NCBI GenBank assembly: GCA_900660155.1
Contig: CABFPE010000352.1
Coordinates: forward strand, 190,817 to 254,816
Source of the DNA: Hofstenia miamia
Lineage: Eukaryota; Xenacoelomorpha; Acoela; Hofsteniidae
Direction: 5' to 3'
DNA length: 64,000 nt
Under the pieces are notes generated by a model. That model was not told where the DNA came from. It made no database searches and was given only the letters and a program-made list of their open reading frames with translations. The translations under genes and the position numbers were made by a program. Below are positions 22,467 through 33,157 of this stretch, in pieces; positions within the stretch are counted from its first letter, which is position 1, and every line of letters begins with the position of its first letter.

Positions 22467-23525
22467 ATGAATTTGGATGATCGCCTGGATATTGTTAAAT
22501 TATTTTACAAAAATGGAGAAAGTCCAACATTAACGCTGCGAGCTTTCAAAAAACTGCGGAACTTGAAGAAGAATCCCTTTTCAACAACAGCCATTACTAA
22601 TTTGATTAACAAATTTAATGAAACAAAATCATTACATGACATACCTAAGTCTGGCAGACCGTCTTTAATCGATGAAAGGAAAGAAGAGGTGGTTGAAACT
22701 ATGCAAAAATTACAGACTGAAAATGTTCTTGGTCATGCTAGTTCGTATTCAGTAAGTCAAATTTGCAATATTCCACAAAGAAGTGTATGTCGAGTATTAC
22801 ATTCATGTGGTATGAACCCTTATAAGATATCCCTTCTACAATCAATAACTGCAGAAGACAAACCAAAAAGACTGGAATTTTGCAAATGGGTGCTTGACAA
22901 CCCTGAGTTAGTGCATGACATTGTTTGGTCTGACGAAGCCTATTTTTCTCTTGATGGATTGGTAAATCGACACAATTGTGTTATTTGGTCATTTGAAAAT
23001 CCGCATCGTAACATGCAAAAATCACTACATCCTCAAAAAGTTTGTGTGTGGATGGCTTTTAGTGCTAGATACAAACTTACACCGGTATTTTTTGATAAAA
23101 CTGTAAACCAGGAAAATTATACAAACCTTTTAAAGGATTCGGTTTTTCCTGAGTTAAAAAGAAAACGTAAAATGCGATCTGTTATCTTCCAACATGATGG
23201 AGCGCCTCCTCACTTTTCGGTCTTAGCTCGTGATTTTATCTCAAGTCAGCTTCCAGAAAATCGTGTGATAGGAAGAGGCTACGGAGTTCCATGGCCTCCC
23301 AGGTCGCCTGATTTATCGCCTTTAGATTTCTACCTGTGGGGAACTTTAAAGGCACGAGTTTTTCATTCATATCGGGCCAATGATTTAGATGACTTGAAAC
23401 AAAAGATCATTAAAGAAATCGATGAAATATCCGTTGATGAACTTCGCCGCTCAGTAGAAAATTTGCACAAAAGATGTGAAATGGTTATTGCAAACAATGG
23501 CGGCGCGATTGAACATTTAATTTAA
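22467..23525 (+). CDS. Mariner-type transposase, intact (352 aa)
   Basis: Cut-and-paste DNA transposase acting on the element's own ends at TA targets. The N-terminus (about residues 1-70) is the helix-turn-helix DNA-binding region of the type found in many arthropod mariners, ending KSGRPSLID; a second helical region follows (YSVSQICNIPQRSVCRVLHS, about 94-113). The catalytic triad is D156 (IVWSDEAYFSL), D244 (FQHDGAPPHFS) and D287 (WPPRSPDLSPLDFYLW). I count 42 residues between the second and third Asp, as in DD41D-like mariners rather than classical DD34D. The C-terminus (CEMVIANNGGAIEHLI) is also complete. The ATG at 22467 follows the 44-bp duplication, and the stop lies about 90 bp before the right inverted repeat. 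There are no stops, frameshifts or missing catalytic residues, so activity is possible. Confidence 0.95.
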   Translation: MNLDDRLDIVKLFYKNGESPTLTLRAFKKLRNLKKNPFSTTAITNLINKFNETKSLHDIPKSGRPSLIDERKEEVVETMQKLQTENVLGHASSYSVSQICNIPQRSVCRVLHSCGMNPYKISLLQSITAEDKPKRLEFCKWVLDNPELVHDIVWSDEAYFSLDGLVNRHNCVIWSFENPHRNMQKSLHPQKVCVWMAFSARYKLTPVFFDKTVNQENYTNLLKDSVFPELKRKRKMRSVIFQHDGAPPHFSVLARDFISSQLPENRVIGRGYGVPWPPRSPDLSPLDFYLWGTLKARVFHSYRANDLDDLKQKIIKEIDEISVDELRRSVENLHKRCEMVIANNGGAIEHLI

Positions 23526-23615
23526 CTTTTATAAATCCCATGTATTGATCATTATAAAAAATATACTTTGACTTTGTGGTTGTTTTTATTTTTATTTTTG
23601 TGGCTAATTAAAATA

Positions 23616-23639
23616 TCAAGTTACTTATGGCTTACCCTG
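23616..23639 (-). repeat. Right terminal inverted repeat of the mariner
   Basis: Reverse complement of 22282-22305, followed by TA. Confidence 0.95.
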
Positions 23640-23641
23640 TA

Positions 23642-23688
23642 TATATATAATCCTTAATATTTATATATATATATATATATATATATAC
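23642..23688. repeat. (TA)n microsatellite next to the mariner
   Basis: TA repeat interrupted by TCCTTAATATT, a word also present on the left flank (22254-22264), so flank sequence may have been duplicated together with the microsatellite. Confidence 0.8.
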
Positions 23689-23781
23689 ATGTCTAAGTTT
23701 ATGAAGCAATACTATATACAAAATCCTTTAACGATTAAGATATACTGTGTATTTATATTCATAGAAACAGCACTCGCAGAA

Positions 23782-23950
23782 CTAAAAATCAAATATAATG
23801 GATTCATATCGAAGAGAATTTCCTTTTGTTTCGTCCAGAATAGTGCAGTTTGGGAAATGCCTCAAATACACTCTTCTAACACGTGCCAAGGAATTATTGA
23901 GCCTCTTTGTAGATATCATACTCTCAAAATCAGTATGATCCGAATCTAAA
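23782..23950 (-). CDS. Large gene, probable last exon
   Basis: Minus-strand frame SLDSDHTDFESMISTKRLNN, then LARVRRVYLRHFPNCTILDE and LRYESIIFDF with a stop at 23782. It has clear coding character despite lacking a long ATG-started frame. The acceptor is unresolved: TTAAAAG at 23951 needs phase 2, while exon 14 ends in phase 0; TTTTGAG|AGT inside the exon (start 23922) would fit phase 0. It is followed by the mariner about 140 bp downstream. Confidence 0.55.
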
Positions 23951-24298
23951 CTTTTAAGATTATCGTCATATTATTTTCTATTAAAATAAATATTAAAATA
24001 AATATGATTTGATACATAATTATTATGAATTCACTCTGATTCAAACTTAAGCTATCTGTAATTTATTGTACTAAAACATTCTCAAATACAACAAATTTAG
24101 AAAAAACATCGACAATAATGAACTAAGCATTTTACTATACAGAAATTAAAAGAACCAGGCCGTAATACGGGTCGTGGGTCATTTATAGTTGTTAGGATTT
24201 GCGAACACTAACAGATTAAAGGAACAGCTTAAGAAGTCAAACGTTTGAATATTTAAAATAAAAAATATTTTGTGTGTATTATACTATATCAGTCTTAC

Positions 24299-24470
24299 TT
24301 TGATTTTGTCAAATATCAAGTCAGTTCTTGAATGTTCGGACCGGTTGACAATTCCAAAAGTGTGACCCGATTTACCAGAAAAAAGGCCTCTTGAAAAGAA
24401 TGCAAGCCGAGATATATTACCCAAATCGAGGTACAATTCAACCTGATCTCTTCCCAGATCTGACCTATGT
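24299..24470 (-). CDS. Large gene, exon 14
   Basis: Excellent acceptor (ATATTTGTTCTGTAG) and donor (AAA|GTAAGA). Read in the phase supplied by exon 13 it gives HRSDLGRDQVELYLDLGNIS, then RLAFFSRGLFSGKSGHTFGI and HSRTDLIFDKIK. The alternative frame is also open at first but stops before the donor, which supports the chosen frame. It ends in phase 0. Confidence 0.7.
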
Positions 24471-25097
24471 CTACAGAACAAATATATTTTTTTATTTGGC
24501 GTGCAAAGGACATAAAGCTGCAAAATTTTTGTCTCATATTAAACATATAGGAAACAATATAAATTTCTATTGAAATTTCAATCACTAATTATAGTCTTTT
24601 GTTCTTTGTGAATTAATTTTTCTTTTAAAACGATATAGGCTATTACATCTAAAAAGATATGCAGGGAGTAATCATCAACAATTAAAAATTAATCGCGTAA
24701 ATTTTGTAATAGTTTTGGCCTTTCAAAACGTAAGTTTGGAAGAATTGTTTTTGAGTATTTGCAGGGCTTTCCATTTCGCTGTTTTCATTGACGATATTTT
24801 TTTACTAAAACCTTGGATAGGATATATAAAAAATTCGTAGCTAGGTCCAACAATGAATGAATAGGAGACAATGACATTGTTTTTATGCAGGGTTAAAAGA
24901 AAAGGAATGTACTGTGAATGAGACTATTAGAAACAACTACTAGAAAATTAAAGACAAATTTTAAAATTGATAAAATGTATACAAAACATAACACAATGAA
25001 CAAAATAGCTACAAGGTGTATAAACATAAACATAATCAAAAAAAAATAATTTTCATCTGAATTAATGGCAAAAAGTCGTCTGCCAGCATCAATATAC
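24471..25097. other. Intron of the large gene
   Basis: AT-rich; an overlapping plus-strand frame at 24391-24573 is antisense to exon 14 and not credible. Confidence 0.5.
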
Positions 25098-25194
25098 AAA
25101 TCGTCTAAAGTGGTGATAATATTTCGGGGGCAATGGACCGTCAGTTGCCTTTCAAAACAGATCCCGCGGACACCGCACACAATATTTTCCCGGA
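25098..25194 (-). CDS. Large gene, exon 13
   Basis: Good acceptor AGTGTTTTCAG. The exon opens in the phase required by exon 12 and encodes VRENIVCGVRGICFERQLTV then HCPRNIITTLDD. The donor GATTT|GTATAT is weak but leaves phase 2, exactly what the next exon needs. The frame would otherwise stay open into a hydrophobic stretch (FFLIMFMFIHLVAILFIVLC) ending at 24893, so an alternative membrane-anchored 3' end cannot be excluded. Confidence 0.55.
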
Positions 25195-26513
25195 CTGAAA
25201 ACACTAATTGCAAGACTTTGATAGTGTGAACGACAAACTTGTTTGCGATTGGCTGGAAAAGTTTGTAAATGTTAACTGCGCATTTACTGCATTAGTTCAA
25301 CTTCTTCAGATAAATATTCTATTATTACCTGGAAACGATTCCTAACCAAATAACAACCGTACTAACGTCATATCATGCATACATATATCTGTGTATAATA
25401 GTCCTGTAAAATTACATTAGGTCTGGGATTTTGTCACATGTTAAGAATGAATTATATTGAAGGTTGTATTCCAACACTAAAGTCAATATTCACACAAATT
25501 TGCAACTTAGAAGTCTCTCTAGCGCTTGAGGATAATGACATATTTGTGATCCACCGCATCATCATAGGAAAGATTAATTTCAAATGCAATCAAATTTTTT
25601 ATTCGACGATACAATATATTAAGCATGTGCATACTTACTAAACTCACTATTCAGGATATATGGCCGATGCAATGATATTCAAACATATTATTGAGCAATA
25701 ATTAATAATTAGATATAATAAAATTTTGAAAGCTGGTTTCCAAATACGAGTATGTGCATGTATGCGCCCAAGCAGTTATACAAAAAATAAAGTCCTGAAG
25801 CCCAGATTATAATGACAGGAAATTTGTGATTATTATCTTTCCATTTTTCCTATAGATCGCATCTCCTCTGGGACCCTACTAGCATTTTATACTGGCATAT
25901 TTCTAATGATAATAATTGCTTCAACTAACCAGATTAATATGCATGCAAAATGTCTCGCTCTCTACGATTATGTAACTAATGTATATAAGAACAATAGACT
26001 CTGCCCCGCACTCATCCCATTCGTGTTCAATTTGCCACTTTCGGCCATGCCAGCTCAGTGATGCGCACAATACATCTATTTCTCCTTCCGAGCTAAAATT
26101 ATGCGTACATAAATTAAGCTGTATAATGAGACATTACAGACGGTAAATATCAAAACAATCTGGTCCCATGTGAAGAGTTGGCCTTGAGACCGGTACCGAG
26201 ATCTGCAAAGGACCAGTCTTGCAGGACTTTAATCAGAACCTGGGGGGTACCTAGTCGACACGACTTGACCTGACCTGAGTTTCAGGTTGCTGGTTACTCT
26301 TACACGAGTCCGGTAGGGGAAAATTTTGCAATGGCAAAGTGGAAAAAAACTAACAGACTTCAGGAGCAATTTGAGAAGTAAAAAATTTAGATCATTTTCC
26401 TCCCTTATAAATACCCACGAATTTTGTCTTAAGAAATCTACATGATGGATCTGCTTCACAATAATTATTATTTAACATACACATCGATTAGAAAAAATTA
26501 TACAATATTTTAC
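25195..26513. other. Intron of the large gene with GC-rich remnant
   Basis: Around 26160-26330 lies a GC-rich island (ACCGGTACCGAG, CCTGGGGGGTACC, GACCTGACCTGAG) that resembles the subterminal ends of hAT-type elements. No partner end was found. The rest is AT-rich. Confidence 0.5.
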
Positions 26514-26799
26514 CCGGATAGCCAATTGATGAAAATGCCTTCATATATTCAACAAGATTTGATAGAAATTCAATTGAATCAACAAGAGATGTTTCAAAAC
26601 TTGGGTACAGCTCTTCCATTCCAAATCGACTCTTTGATTTAACTACTAAAAGTAGCCAAAAGTCGAAGTAAACAAAAGGATGCAGCGGTTGTTCATCTGC
26701 TTCAAACTTCTTCCAAGCTCTCACAGTTATACCATTGTAGAGTTTGATAGCTATCATACATTGACTAGGTCTTGCCATCCTAAACATTAAGCTTACTTC
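26514..26799 (-). CDS. Large gene, exon 12
   Basis: Strong acceptor (AAAAAAATTTAG), phase-0 start, 95 codons plus one base, donor G|GTAAAA (phase 1). The peptide runs MFRMARPSQCMIAIKLYNGI, VRAWKKFEADEQPLHPFVYF, FWLLLVVKSKSRFGMEELYP and IEFLSNLVEYMKAFSSIGYP. The phase-1 end matches the next exon. Confidence 0.75.
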
Positions 26800-27320
26800 C
26801 TAAATTTTTTTGACTTGAATAGCATAGTAATATTAAGGGTGAAAATGAATTTACACGCGCAGTTAAGTCTCTAAGTGAATTTCATGCGTTCGTCTAAAGT
26901 GCAAGATAGCGGTGGGTAATATTCGTTTTTAACATTTATCTTTGCCTAGTTGTGTTGACTAGCAACTAGATTCACATCTACCTGTAGTTATAACTAATTC
27001 CTTCCTTTAGCCCACTGAGTCCATGACTTTTCGCATCTTCTCTCTACCTCTTCTAAATATTGTGGAAGTACTTGATTTACTGAAATTGTTTGACTGCATG
27101 CACATGCCAACCTAACTGTCATCTTTTTCATTTTATAAGACTACCTGACGCTTATGCACATGGAAGTAACCTCATGCTTGTAATGATACAGAGATTGATC
27201 ACATGTAATTCCCTACCTTTTGCACACTATTCTACACTTGCTTCTCTAATCTCTTTTTTGAAATAATAAATTATAATTCTTGAGTATCTTATGGCTGAGA
27301 ATTAGCGACCGACGATCTAC

Positions 27321-27449
27321 CCAACTTCTCCAATGCTTCATCATGTAAGCAATAGCAATCCATTGAATAGCTAAGGATTTTCCTTCGCTTTCAAAAACAA
27401 ACAATCTTATATAATCACTCAATAGCATTCTTACATTTCCATTCAAATT
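27321..27449 (-). CDS. Large gene, possible exon 11
   Basis: 43 codons from a poor acceptor (GCATAAAAG, few pyrimidines) to donor TGG|GTAGAT, phase 0 at both ends, giving MLLSDYIRLFVFESEGKSLA then IQWIAIAYMMKHWRSW. The frame stays open beyond the donor to a stop at 27246. The peptide looks real and the phase fits both neighbours, but the acceptor is weak. The exon might start elsewhere or be a 3' alternative end. Confidence 0.45.
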
Positions 27450-27549
27450 CTTTTATGCAATAGTTTCCCAAGAATCATTCCATTTGCAGCCAAGAGTAAG
27501 AGCTAGTGAACATAGCAAAAAATCGTTTCAAATCGATGATAGAATTTCA

Positions 27550-27557
27550 TGTCGGAC

Positions 27558-27604
<47 letters not shown>

Positions 27605-27625
27605 GTGTGTATGTATATATATATT
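27550..27625. repeat. (TA)n/(TG)n microsatellite after exon 10
   Basis: TA repeats with TGTGTGTATG interruptions, directly downstream of exon 10 on the coding strand and in frame with it. Confidence 0.9.
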
Positions 27626-27642
27626 ATTTGAGTATTTAGCAC

Positions 27643-28191
27643 AAACCCATGGTTGATTCTTAAGAATGATGAAGAATCCCTTAGTCCTTCCATTGCAATT
27701 TTACGGTTTGCTACTTCTAGATTAACTTTTCTAAAATTAGTACAAGTAACTAAAATTTTAGGATCACTTAGCATATGGTAAAACCCTGTGCAATAAATTA
27801 CATACCGTCTTTCTTCATTTAACTGAAAATGAACTCCGATTGAGTCGATATCATTGTAGTGGATGTAAATACGATTTAAATACTCGGACCTAGAGCCAAT
27901 CATTAAAATACAACCATGCTGCATAACATCCAAAGTGCAAACTGAATATTTCGAATTTGTTTCTGTAATTGAGTCGAATGATTCAATGGAGCCATCCAGC
28001 AAAACCTCATGCATTATTATAGTGTTGTTGTATCTAACGGTTCTGTTATACAATTGCTTTGGAAGTCTTTGTACAGAGAAATAAGCAAAGCCCTTACTGC
28101 TGTCAGGGCAGTAGTATGATGGATCGTTTTCTCGATGCATTCTCAGTAGAATCTCAAGAAAAGCACTGTGAACTTCCATGATTGTTACAAA
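27643..28191 (-). CDS. Large gene, exon 10 (beta-rich)
   Basis: Acceptor TTTAATTTAG, phase-0 start at FVTIMEVHSAFLEILLRMHR. After that helix the sequence becomes strand-rich: GFAYFSVQRLPKQLYNRTVR, TNSKYSVCTLDVMQHGCILM, IYIHYNDIDSIGVHFQLNEE and YVIYCTGFYHML, suggesting a folded beta domain that I cannot name. The 3' end is uncertain. I place it at TTT|GTGCTA, which keeps phase 0, but the frame stays open to 27547 through a (TA)n run encoding alternating Tyr-Ile. A donor at GG|GTTTGT would be phase 2. Confidence 0.75.
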
Positions 28192-29445
28192 CTAAATTAA
28201 ATAACTATGAAGAACCGGAAATAGTAGCAAACTGCCACCTGCTGTCAGGTTTGGGCCGAAGAAGGAGGAAACATTGCCCGAAAAAACCCTATTATCCCAG
28301 TAAACGCAAATACATTATAATTATAAAGTTGAAAAATATAATTTAAATTTTGGAAATTTTACATGCATATCATATACTTTTTTAAATTTCAACTTCATTT
28401 TCAGTGTTTAGATTTTATAAGAAGCATCTAGCATAACAAGTTTGGTGGAGCAAACCGACAAATTTAAGATAATTTTTTGAGAAGTATTAAAAAATTGGGT
28501 CTAAAACAGGCCGAGTTGACCTTAATTTAAATGGGCTGAACCTAAAGTTTCTTGGGCCGTGATTGGCTTGGGACTAAATTTTCGGCTCATGTCCACCTCT
28601 GCTTGGGAATACATAGAATTGCAAAAATGCTTAAAATTTTACGTTTGAAAATGCCAATAAATTTTCAAAAAGTGGATTAATATGTCAGTACTAGGTTTCT
28701 AAATAATGTCAGATTGAATGACCAGTCATTATTAAAAGGAATTTTACAGGTTACAGGTATGTACATACATGCAAAAAGGAATTCAACTGTGAATAAATAG
28801 ACCTAAGTAATGTAATAAATTAGACAAAGTATATTATGTTAATAACAATTAAATGAAACGCCGGTTGTGATGTTGTGTGATCCAATCTGTTAAACGATAC
28901 TAGTCGACCCAGCATCCAAAATACTGTCAGGTTAGAGTTAAGTGAGACCTGTGTTTTGTAGCGGAATCTGACCGGGACAGCCTATTGTTTCGACTGAATA
29001 TATTTTGTCTGTCAGAAAATATACTTTTTGTACTAAATATTCGTAGATGATACTGAATGAATATTTTGAAGACTTCTGCAACAGCAATTGCATTGCTATT
29101 TTATCACATTAAAATTAAATTTTTATTTACATAATAAACATAATTTCAGTATCCTAGTCAATAATATCGAATATTTTCATAAACACCAAAGATTGGATTT
29201 TTACTTTTGGATATGTTTTTACTTTTCGCTTATTCCGGGACCAGTTTTTGTTCCATGGGGTGGTTGAAGTATCAGTTTTCATTTCACAGGACATGCCCTG
29301 TACTGAAATATATGATACCAAGGCATAGTCAGCTTTTAACTTCTAAGCAGTATAATTAAAAAAAATTTAATTGCTAAGTTACAATACTATTGCACATAAA
29401 CATCATTCAGGAAATGGCACAAAAATAAGCATACAGGTTACTCAC
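28192..29445. other. Intron of the large gene with element ends
   Basis: GC-rich words occur at 28225-28300 (TTTGGGCCGAAG), 28495-28601 (AGGCCGAGTTGACC, GGGCTGAACC, CTTGGGCCGTG) and 28895-28990 (CGACCCAGCATCC, GACCGGGACAGCC). The second island ends TCATGTCCACCTCTG at 28601, the reverse complement of a CAGAGGTGGACATGA hAT-like terminus. Its partner was not found. Confidence 0.5.
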
Positions 29446-29796
29446 CAATTCCAAGATTTTCACTTTGGAACACGTACTCATTTCTTCTCTAATCGCGTTT
29501 GAATTTTTTATGAGTGAACTTTTGATAACGTCTGATATTCGGAAGTGTTGAAACATTGATTGAAAAGATTTGACAAGTTTCTGAAATTCTAACTGCAAAA
29601 AGGGAATCACATGTCGGTCACATAGATGCTTATAAAACACATCATTCAGCACTTCAAATTTGGGAAGTTCTCCAAAGATGTCCTCCTTATCGTGATAAGT
29701 GTAGTCATCAAGCATGTCTTTCAGCACAGTTGTGTAATTGACATGCAGTTGGAATAAGTAGAAGAAGTCTTCGATTACACTGGAAATTGTATACAT
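29446..29796 (-). CDS. Large gene, exon 9
   Basis: 117 codons; acceptor TATACTTAG, donor TTG|GTGAGT, phase 0 at both ends. Strong coding character, mainly helical: IEDFFYLFQLHVNYTTVLKD, FGELPKFEVLNDVFYKHLCD, FLQLEFQKLVKSFQSMFQHF and MSTCSKVKILEL. The first codon happens to be ATG, but the acceptor shows it is internal. Confidence 0.85.
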
Positions 29797-30637
29797 CTAA
29801 GTATAACATTGAAACAAAAATAGATAATTTACAAATTGAATTATCATTTCAAAATAATTTTAGTTGTGTAAAAATATTCACTTATTAATGTACATAGATA
29901 ATTTTTTGATTCTCTTTGGATGTGGCTCAATCCAAAATATATTTAATGGAGTTTATTATTTTACATGGACGAAAGAAAATGCAGAAGAGTTGAGCCAACT
30001 AGGCGTGCTATTGTGCCAAGGCTTCTGCCCATGTCCGTGACCTCTGACTTTGAGGATGAGACGCTTTAATGGTTTTGGGAGGTCTGTCTACATATGGAGA
30101 AACTTTTAGTTAGCTGAACATTACCTATGAAGAGAAATAATTTTCTTAAAAATTAAAATTTGTAAAGGAAACTTGTTAATCATTTTAAGAAACAGCAGTG
30201 CAATTTAATACAAATTTTAAAATTGCATTCAAGTTCGCTGACCAATAGAGGGTCAATGCCTTACGATTCTTAAATTTTTGTACATTTGGAAAATACGGTT
30301 TCTTTTCTTACCAGAACACCATTCTGTTGAAATTTATATTTTCATATTTTTTCCTTATATTTTTTTTCAGGCCAATTATTATGATTCAAAATTTCTATTG
30401 GAAGTGGACATTCTGATCAGGGGGGGGGGCTATTCCTAGCCCAGTCACTGCCAGGAACGGAAAGGTACAGTCATAGATAACTCTGTAGAATATTGTTTGG
30501 TTTTCTATTAAATTGTTTAAGAAGAAAACTTATAGTTCAATCCTTTTCCACAACTGATAGACTAAGTTTAATAAAATCTTTTGTACTCTATATAGCTTGG
30601 ATTATTTCCATTTGCATTGGTAAGTATATTCACTTAC

Positions 30638-30859
30638 CTTGTACAACCGAAATGTGATATAAAGTTGTTCGAGATATTTGATTTCATCGTTGTATGCATT
30701 TCGGAAGAAGTTTTTAATACCGCCTTCCCCTCTCGATTCAGCAACACGGTTTGGAATTCCTGCTTTCACAAACTTCAATAAGTCTTCAAGAGAAGATCCT
30801 GGAATGACGTTCTCGATTGGTAGACTGCTATAGTTATGGAATTCTACATCAGATGAGTG
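30638..30859 (-). CDS. Large gene, exon 8
   Basis: 74 codons; acceptor CAATTTTTAG, consensus donor AAG|GTAAGT, phase 0 at both ends. The peptide begins HSSDVEFHNYSSLPIENVIP, then GSSLEDLLKFVKAGIPNRVA, then NDEIKYLEQLYITFRLYK. It is too short and broken by codons without ATG to show as a stand-alone frame, but splice sites and phase agree with its neighbours. Confidence 0.85.
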
Positions 30860-31560
30860 CTAAAAATTGAGAATGTGAGTTCTAGACTGTGCAGTTCCAA
30901 AGCGATTTTTCAATCCCATTCATGCGCTTTGTAATGCTCCGTATTTTATACTAGACCCATACTGCTCTAATTTTGTATTCCTTTTCGTAATAAATTGTTT
31001 GCTGCATTTGATATAAATTGGACACTTGCTACTCTGCAAATATTCATTTTACTCACTCCTCATTAACTTTTCATTGCAGAGCGTCTAAACCTGATATCTT
31101 ACAGCATGCTTAATTTTTGCTTTGCTAATTAAACTAGTACGAATTTGCTATTTCTTAGTTTTTATCCTGTAATATTGCGGAAAATCGATATAGATACTAG
31201 TCAAATGCATATCTTGCAAAAAATTTTTTCATTGTCCCATTTCGTGGTACATTCCTGACATTTTTTTCCTGTCGAAGAACATTTGATTTTTGTAAATTTG
31301 GCATCTGTAGACGTGCTAAATCTTTACTATTCTAATTTTACAAGTGGAACAGTATACTCTAAGATTGAACCAGGCATGTAATTTCAGTTGTTTATCAAAA
31401 GTTCTAAATCCTGGAATTGCAAACAAAGAATTCGGAATTCTCGAATCGTGGATTTATGAAAGCTAACGAAATGCTATTGAAATCAAAATCATTTGTTTAT
31501 TCAATATTTTAAGAATTTGGCAGAATTTATACTTTTGACAGTAGCTATGCAAAAACTCAC

Positions 31561-31842
31561 CTGCTGCGTGTACTTTGTCAGAAATTCTGTAACAATTTCA
31601 TCATTTATTAAAGATGAGAGTTTGTTGCATAGAAGCTCAAACCCGTTTTGGATACGAATATGTGACTTCTTACAAGATTTGGTCTTACACATTTGAATTC
31701 CAGTTTTGAAGATGTTGCTTGGATCAATCTCTATTGCAGCTAAGTTTACCCACAAGTGAAGAGCAACTTTCCTAGAAGCGCTGATTAAGGAGTAACTTTT
31801 GTCATTCATCAGATTGTAGTTGATTCTTACTTTTTTGGTCTT
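31561..31842 (-). CDS. Large gene, exon 7
   Basis: 94 codons; acceptor GTTGTGTTTAG, donor CAG|GTGAGT, phase 0 at both ends. The peptide begins KTKKVRINYNLMNDKSYSLI and continues RKVALHLWVNLAAIEIDPSN, KSHIRIQNGFELLCNKLSSL and VTEFLTKYTQQ. The RIQNGFELL segment loosely recalls the IxNxIExVR helix of MUN-domain proteins. This is a weak resemblance and not used as an assignment. Confidence 0.85.
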
Positions 31843-32153
31843 CTAAACACAACTGCGGTATTACTTTGTGTAGTGCTGTGTGTCCCTATGTACATGTACT
31901 TTAACCGGATTAACCGGACGGATTGCTTTTTAACATAACCGGGTTTCAAACGCATTTAACCAGATACTTAAAATTTTTTTCTGATATATATACTTCTACT
32001 TAGTTGTTTGCTTACAATTATGAATTTGCAATGTAGATTTTACATTCATATTCAAGTTCAAAAAAATATTCGATTCCTATGTGTCAAAATCAAACTGGTC
32101 TATTCTTTTATGTTAGTATCAAGTTGAGTTGCATATATATATATATATATATA

Positions 32154-32193
<40 letters not shown>

Positions 32194-32595
32194 AATAAAT
32201 GCATTGTGAAAATCAAAGATAGAATTTCTTAACAGGATTTTGAACTGATTGACAGGCTACTACAGATTAACTGTCTATAACCCGACCGGATCCAGCACTA
32301 AATTTATACATTTTGTAGTTAAAAGTGAATATCATAGCCTTCTATATTATCTTAGATTAGAATTTTACACAAGAATATGATTTCAAAATTTAAAATTACG
32401 AGCTTTTAGATAAGGACCACCTGAAAAACGTTTAAAAATTTCAGTAAATAATCTTGCAAAAATTGGTTTTCAACGAAAATGTGAAGGATTCCTTAAATTG
32501 CTAGTTAAAATATTTGAGATTGTACATTGAAATCTCAATCGTGCTTTGTAAGTTTAAAGTTTAAAGTTAGGCAGTATTGCTAATTATTTACTTAC
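31843..32595. other. Intron of the large gene with CCGG-rich ends and (TA)n
   Basis: TTAACCGGATTAACCGGACG near 31903 and AACCCGACCGGATCCAGCAC near 32279 flank a (TA)n run at 32134-32190. TAGTGCTG on the left and the reverse complement of AGTGCTGG on the right could be ends of a ~430-bp hAT-like element, but no target duplication was found. Confidence 0.4.
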
Positions 32596-32820
32596 AGCAT
32601 CCAAATGATAGTCTACACTGTCCCAAACTTTTAAAAATGATTCGAATTGCTGTGGAGCTTTTTCAAAGTTAATTAATACAGCCTCATTTTCAGCAGCAAG
32701 TGTAAAAACTACTGTGCAATCCTCAAACGCCCAGTCTTTGATGCGTTCATAGGTCTGAACGATACTTTCGGACATATCAAAGCTATTAAATATCACTAGT
32801 TGCTCGCGAGTTAGGAATAC
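32596..32820 (-). CDS. Large gene, exon 6
   Basis: 75 codons; acceptor AAATAGTTTTAG, consensus donor GCT|GTAAGT, phase 0 at both ends. The peptide is VFLTREQLVIFNSFDMSESI, then YERIKDWAFEDCTVVFTLAA and FEKAPQQFESFLKVWDSVDY, helical with conserved-looking aromatic spacing. It is separated from exon 7 by about 750 bp containing GC-rich element remnants and a (TA)n run. Confidence 0.85.
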
Positions 32821-32879
32821 CTAAAACTATTTTAAATACTAATATAACCAAAATATTAAACTGTTTAGAAAGTATATTT

Positions 32880-32958
32880 GGAGGGAGAACTTCGCTACAT
32901 ACATATATATACATATATATATATATACACCTATGTATTCATACACATATATATTCAC

Positions 32959-32997
<39 letters not shown>

Positions 32998-33000
32998 GAC
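32880..33000. repeat. (TA)n/(CATA)n microsatellite
   Basis: Long interrupted TA repeat directly followed by CAGTGGCGTACCATGG at 33001, a word of the same type as the element end near 675-692. Confidence 0.85.
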
Positions 33001-33157
33001 AGTGGCGTACCATGGAAATTTTTGGACACCTGATATAAAATTTACATAAAAATTTTTTAAAATTCGACATTAATTTCATGTTAATTTAACGTTATCTTAT
33101 ATACACTTATGCTGATTTTGCAATGTGAAATCAACATATCTATGGTTATGGTTATAC

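Larger units (their letters stand above)
22282..23639 (+). mobile_element. Complete mariner-type transposon
   Basis: The element is 1,358 bp, bounded by perfect 24-bp inverted repeats (22282-22305 and 23616-23639, beginning CAGGGTAAGCCATAAG) and flanked by TA on both sides (22280-22281, 23640-23641), the target duplication of the Tc1/mariner superfamily. It contains one uninterrupted transposase gene. It landed in a (TA)n microsatellite: TA repeats occur on both flanks. Intact ends and gene imply recent activity. Confidence 0.95.

Noticed and set aside
30400..30470. G-rich tract with CCTAGCCCAGTCACTGCCAGG as a possible element end or regulatory site
   Set aside because: Only a single short run, with no partner or target duplication.
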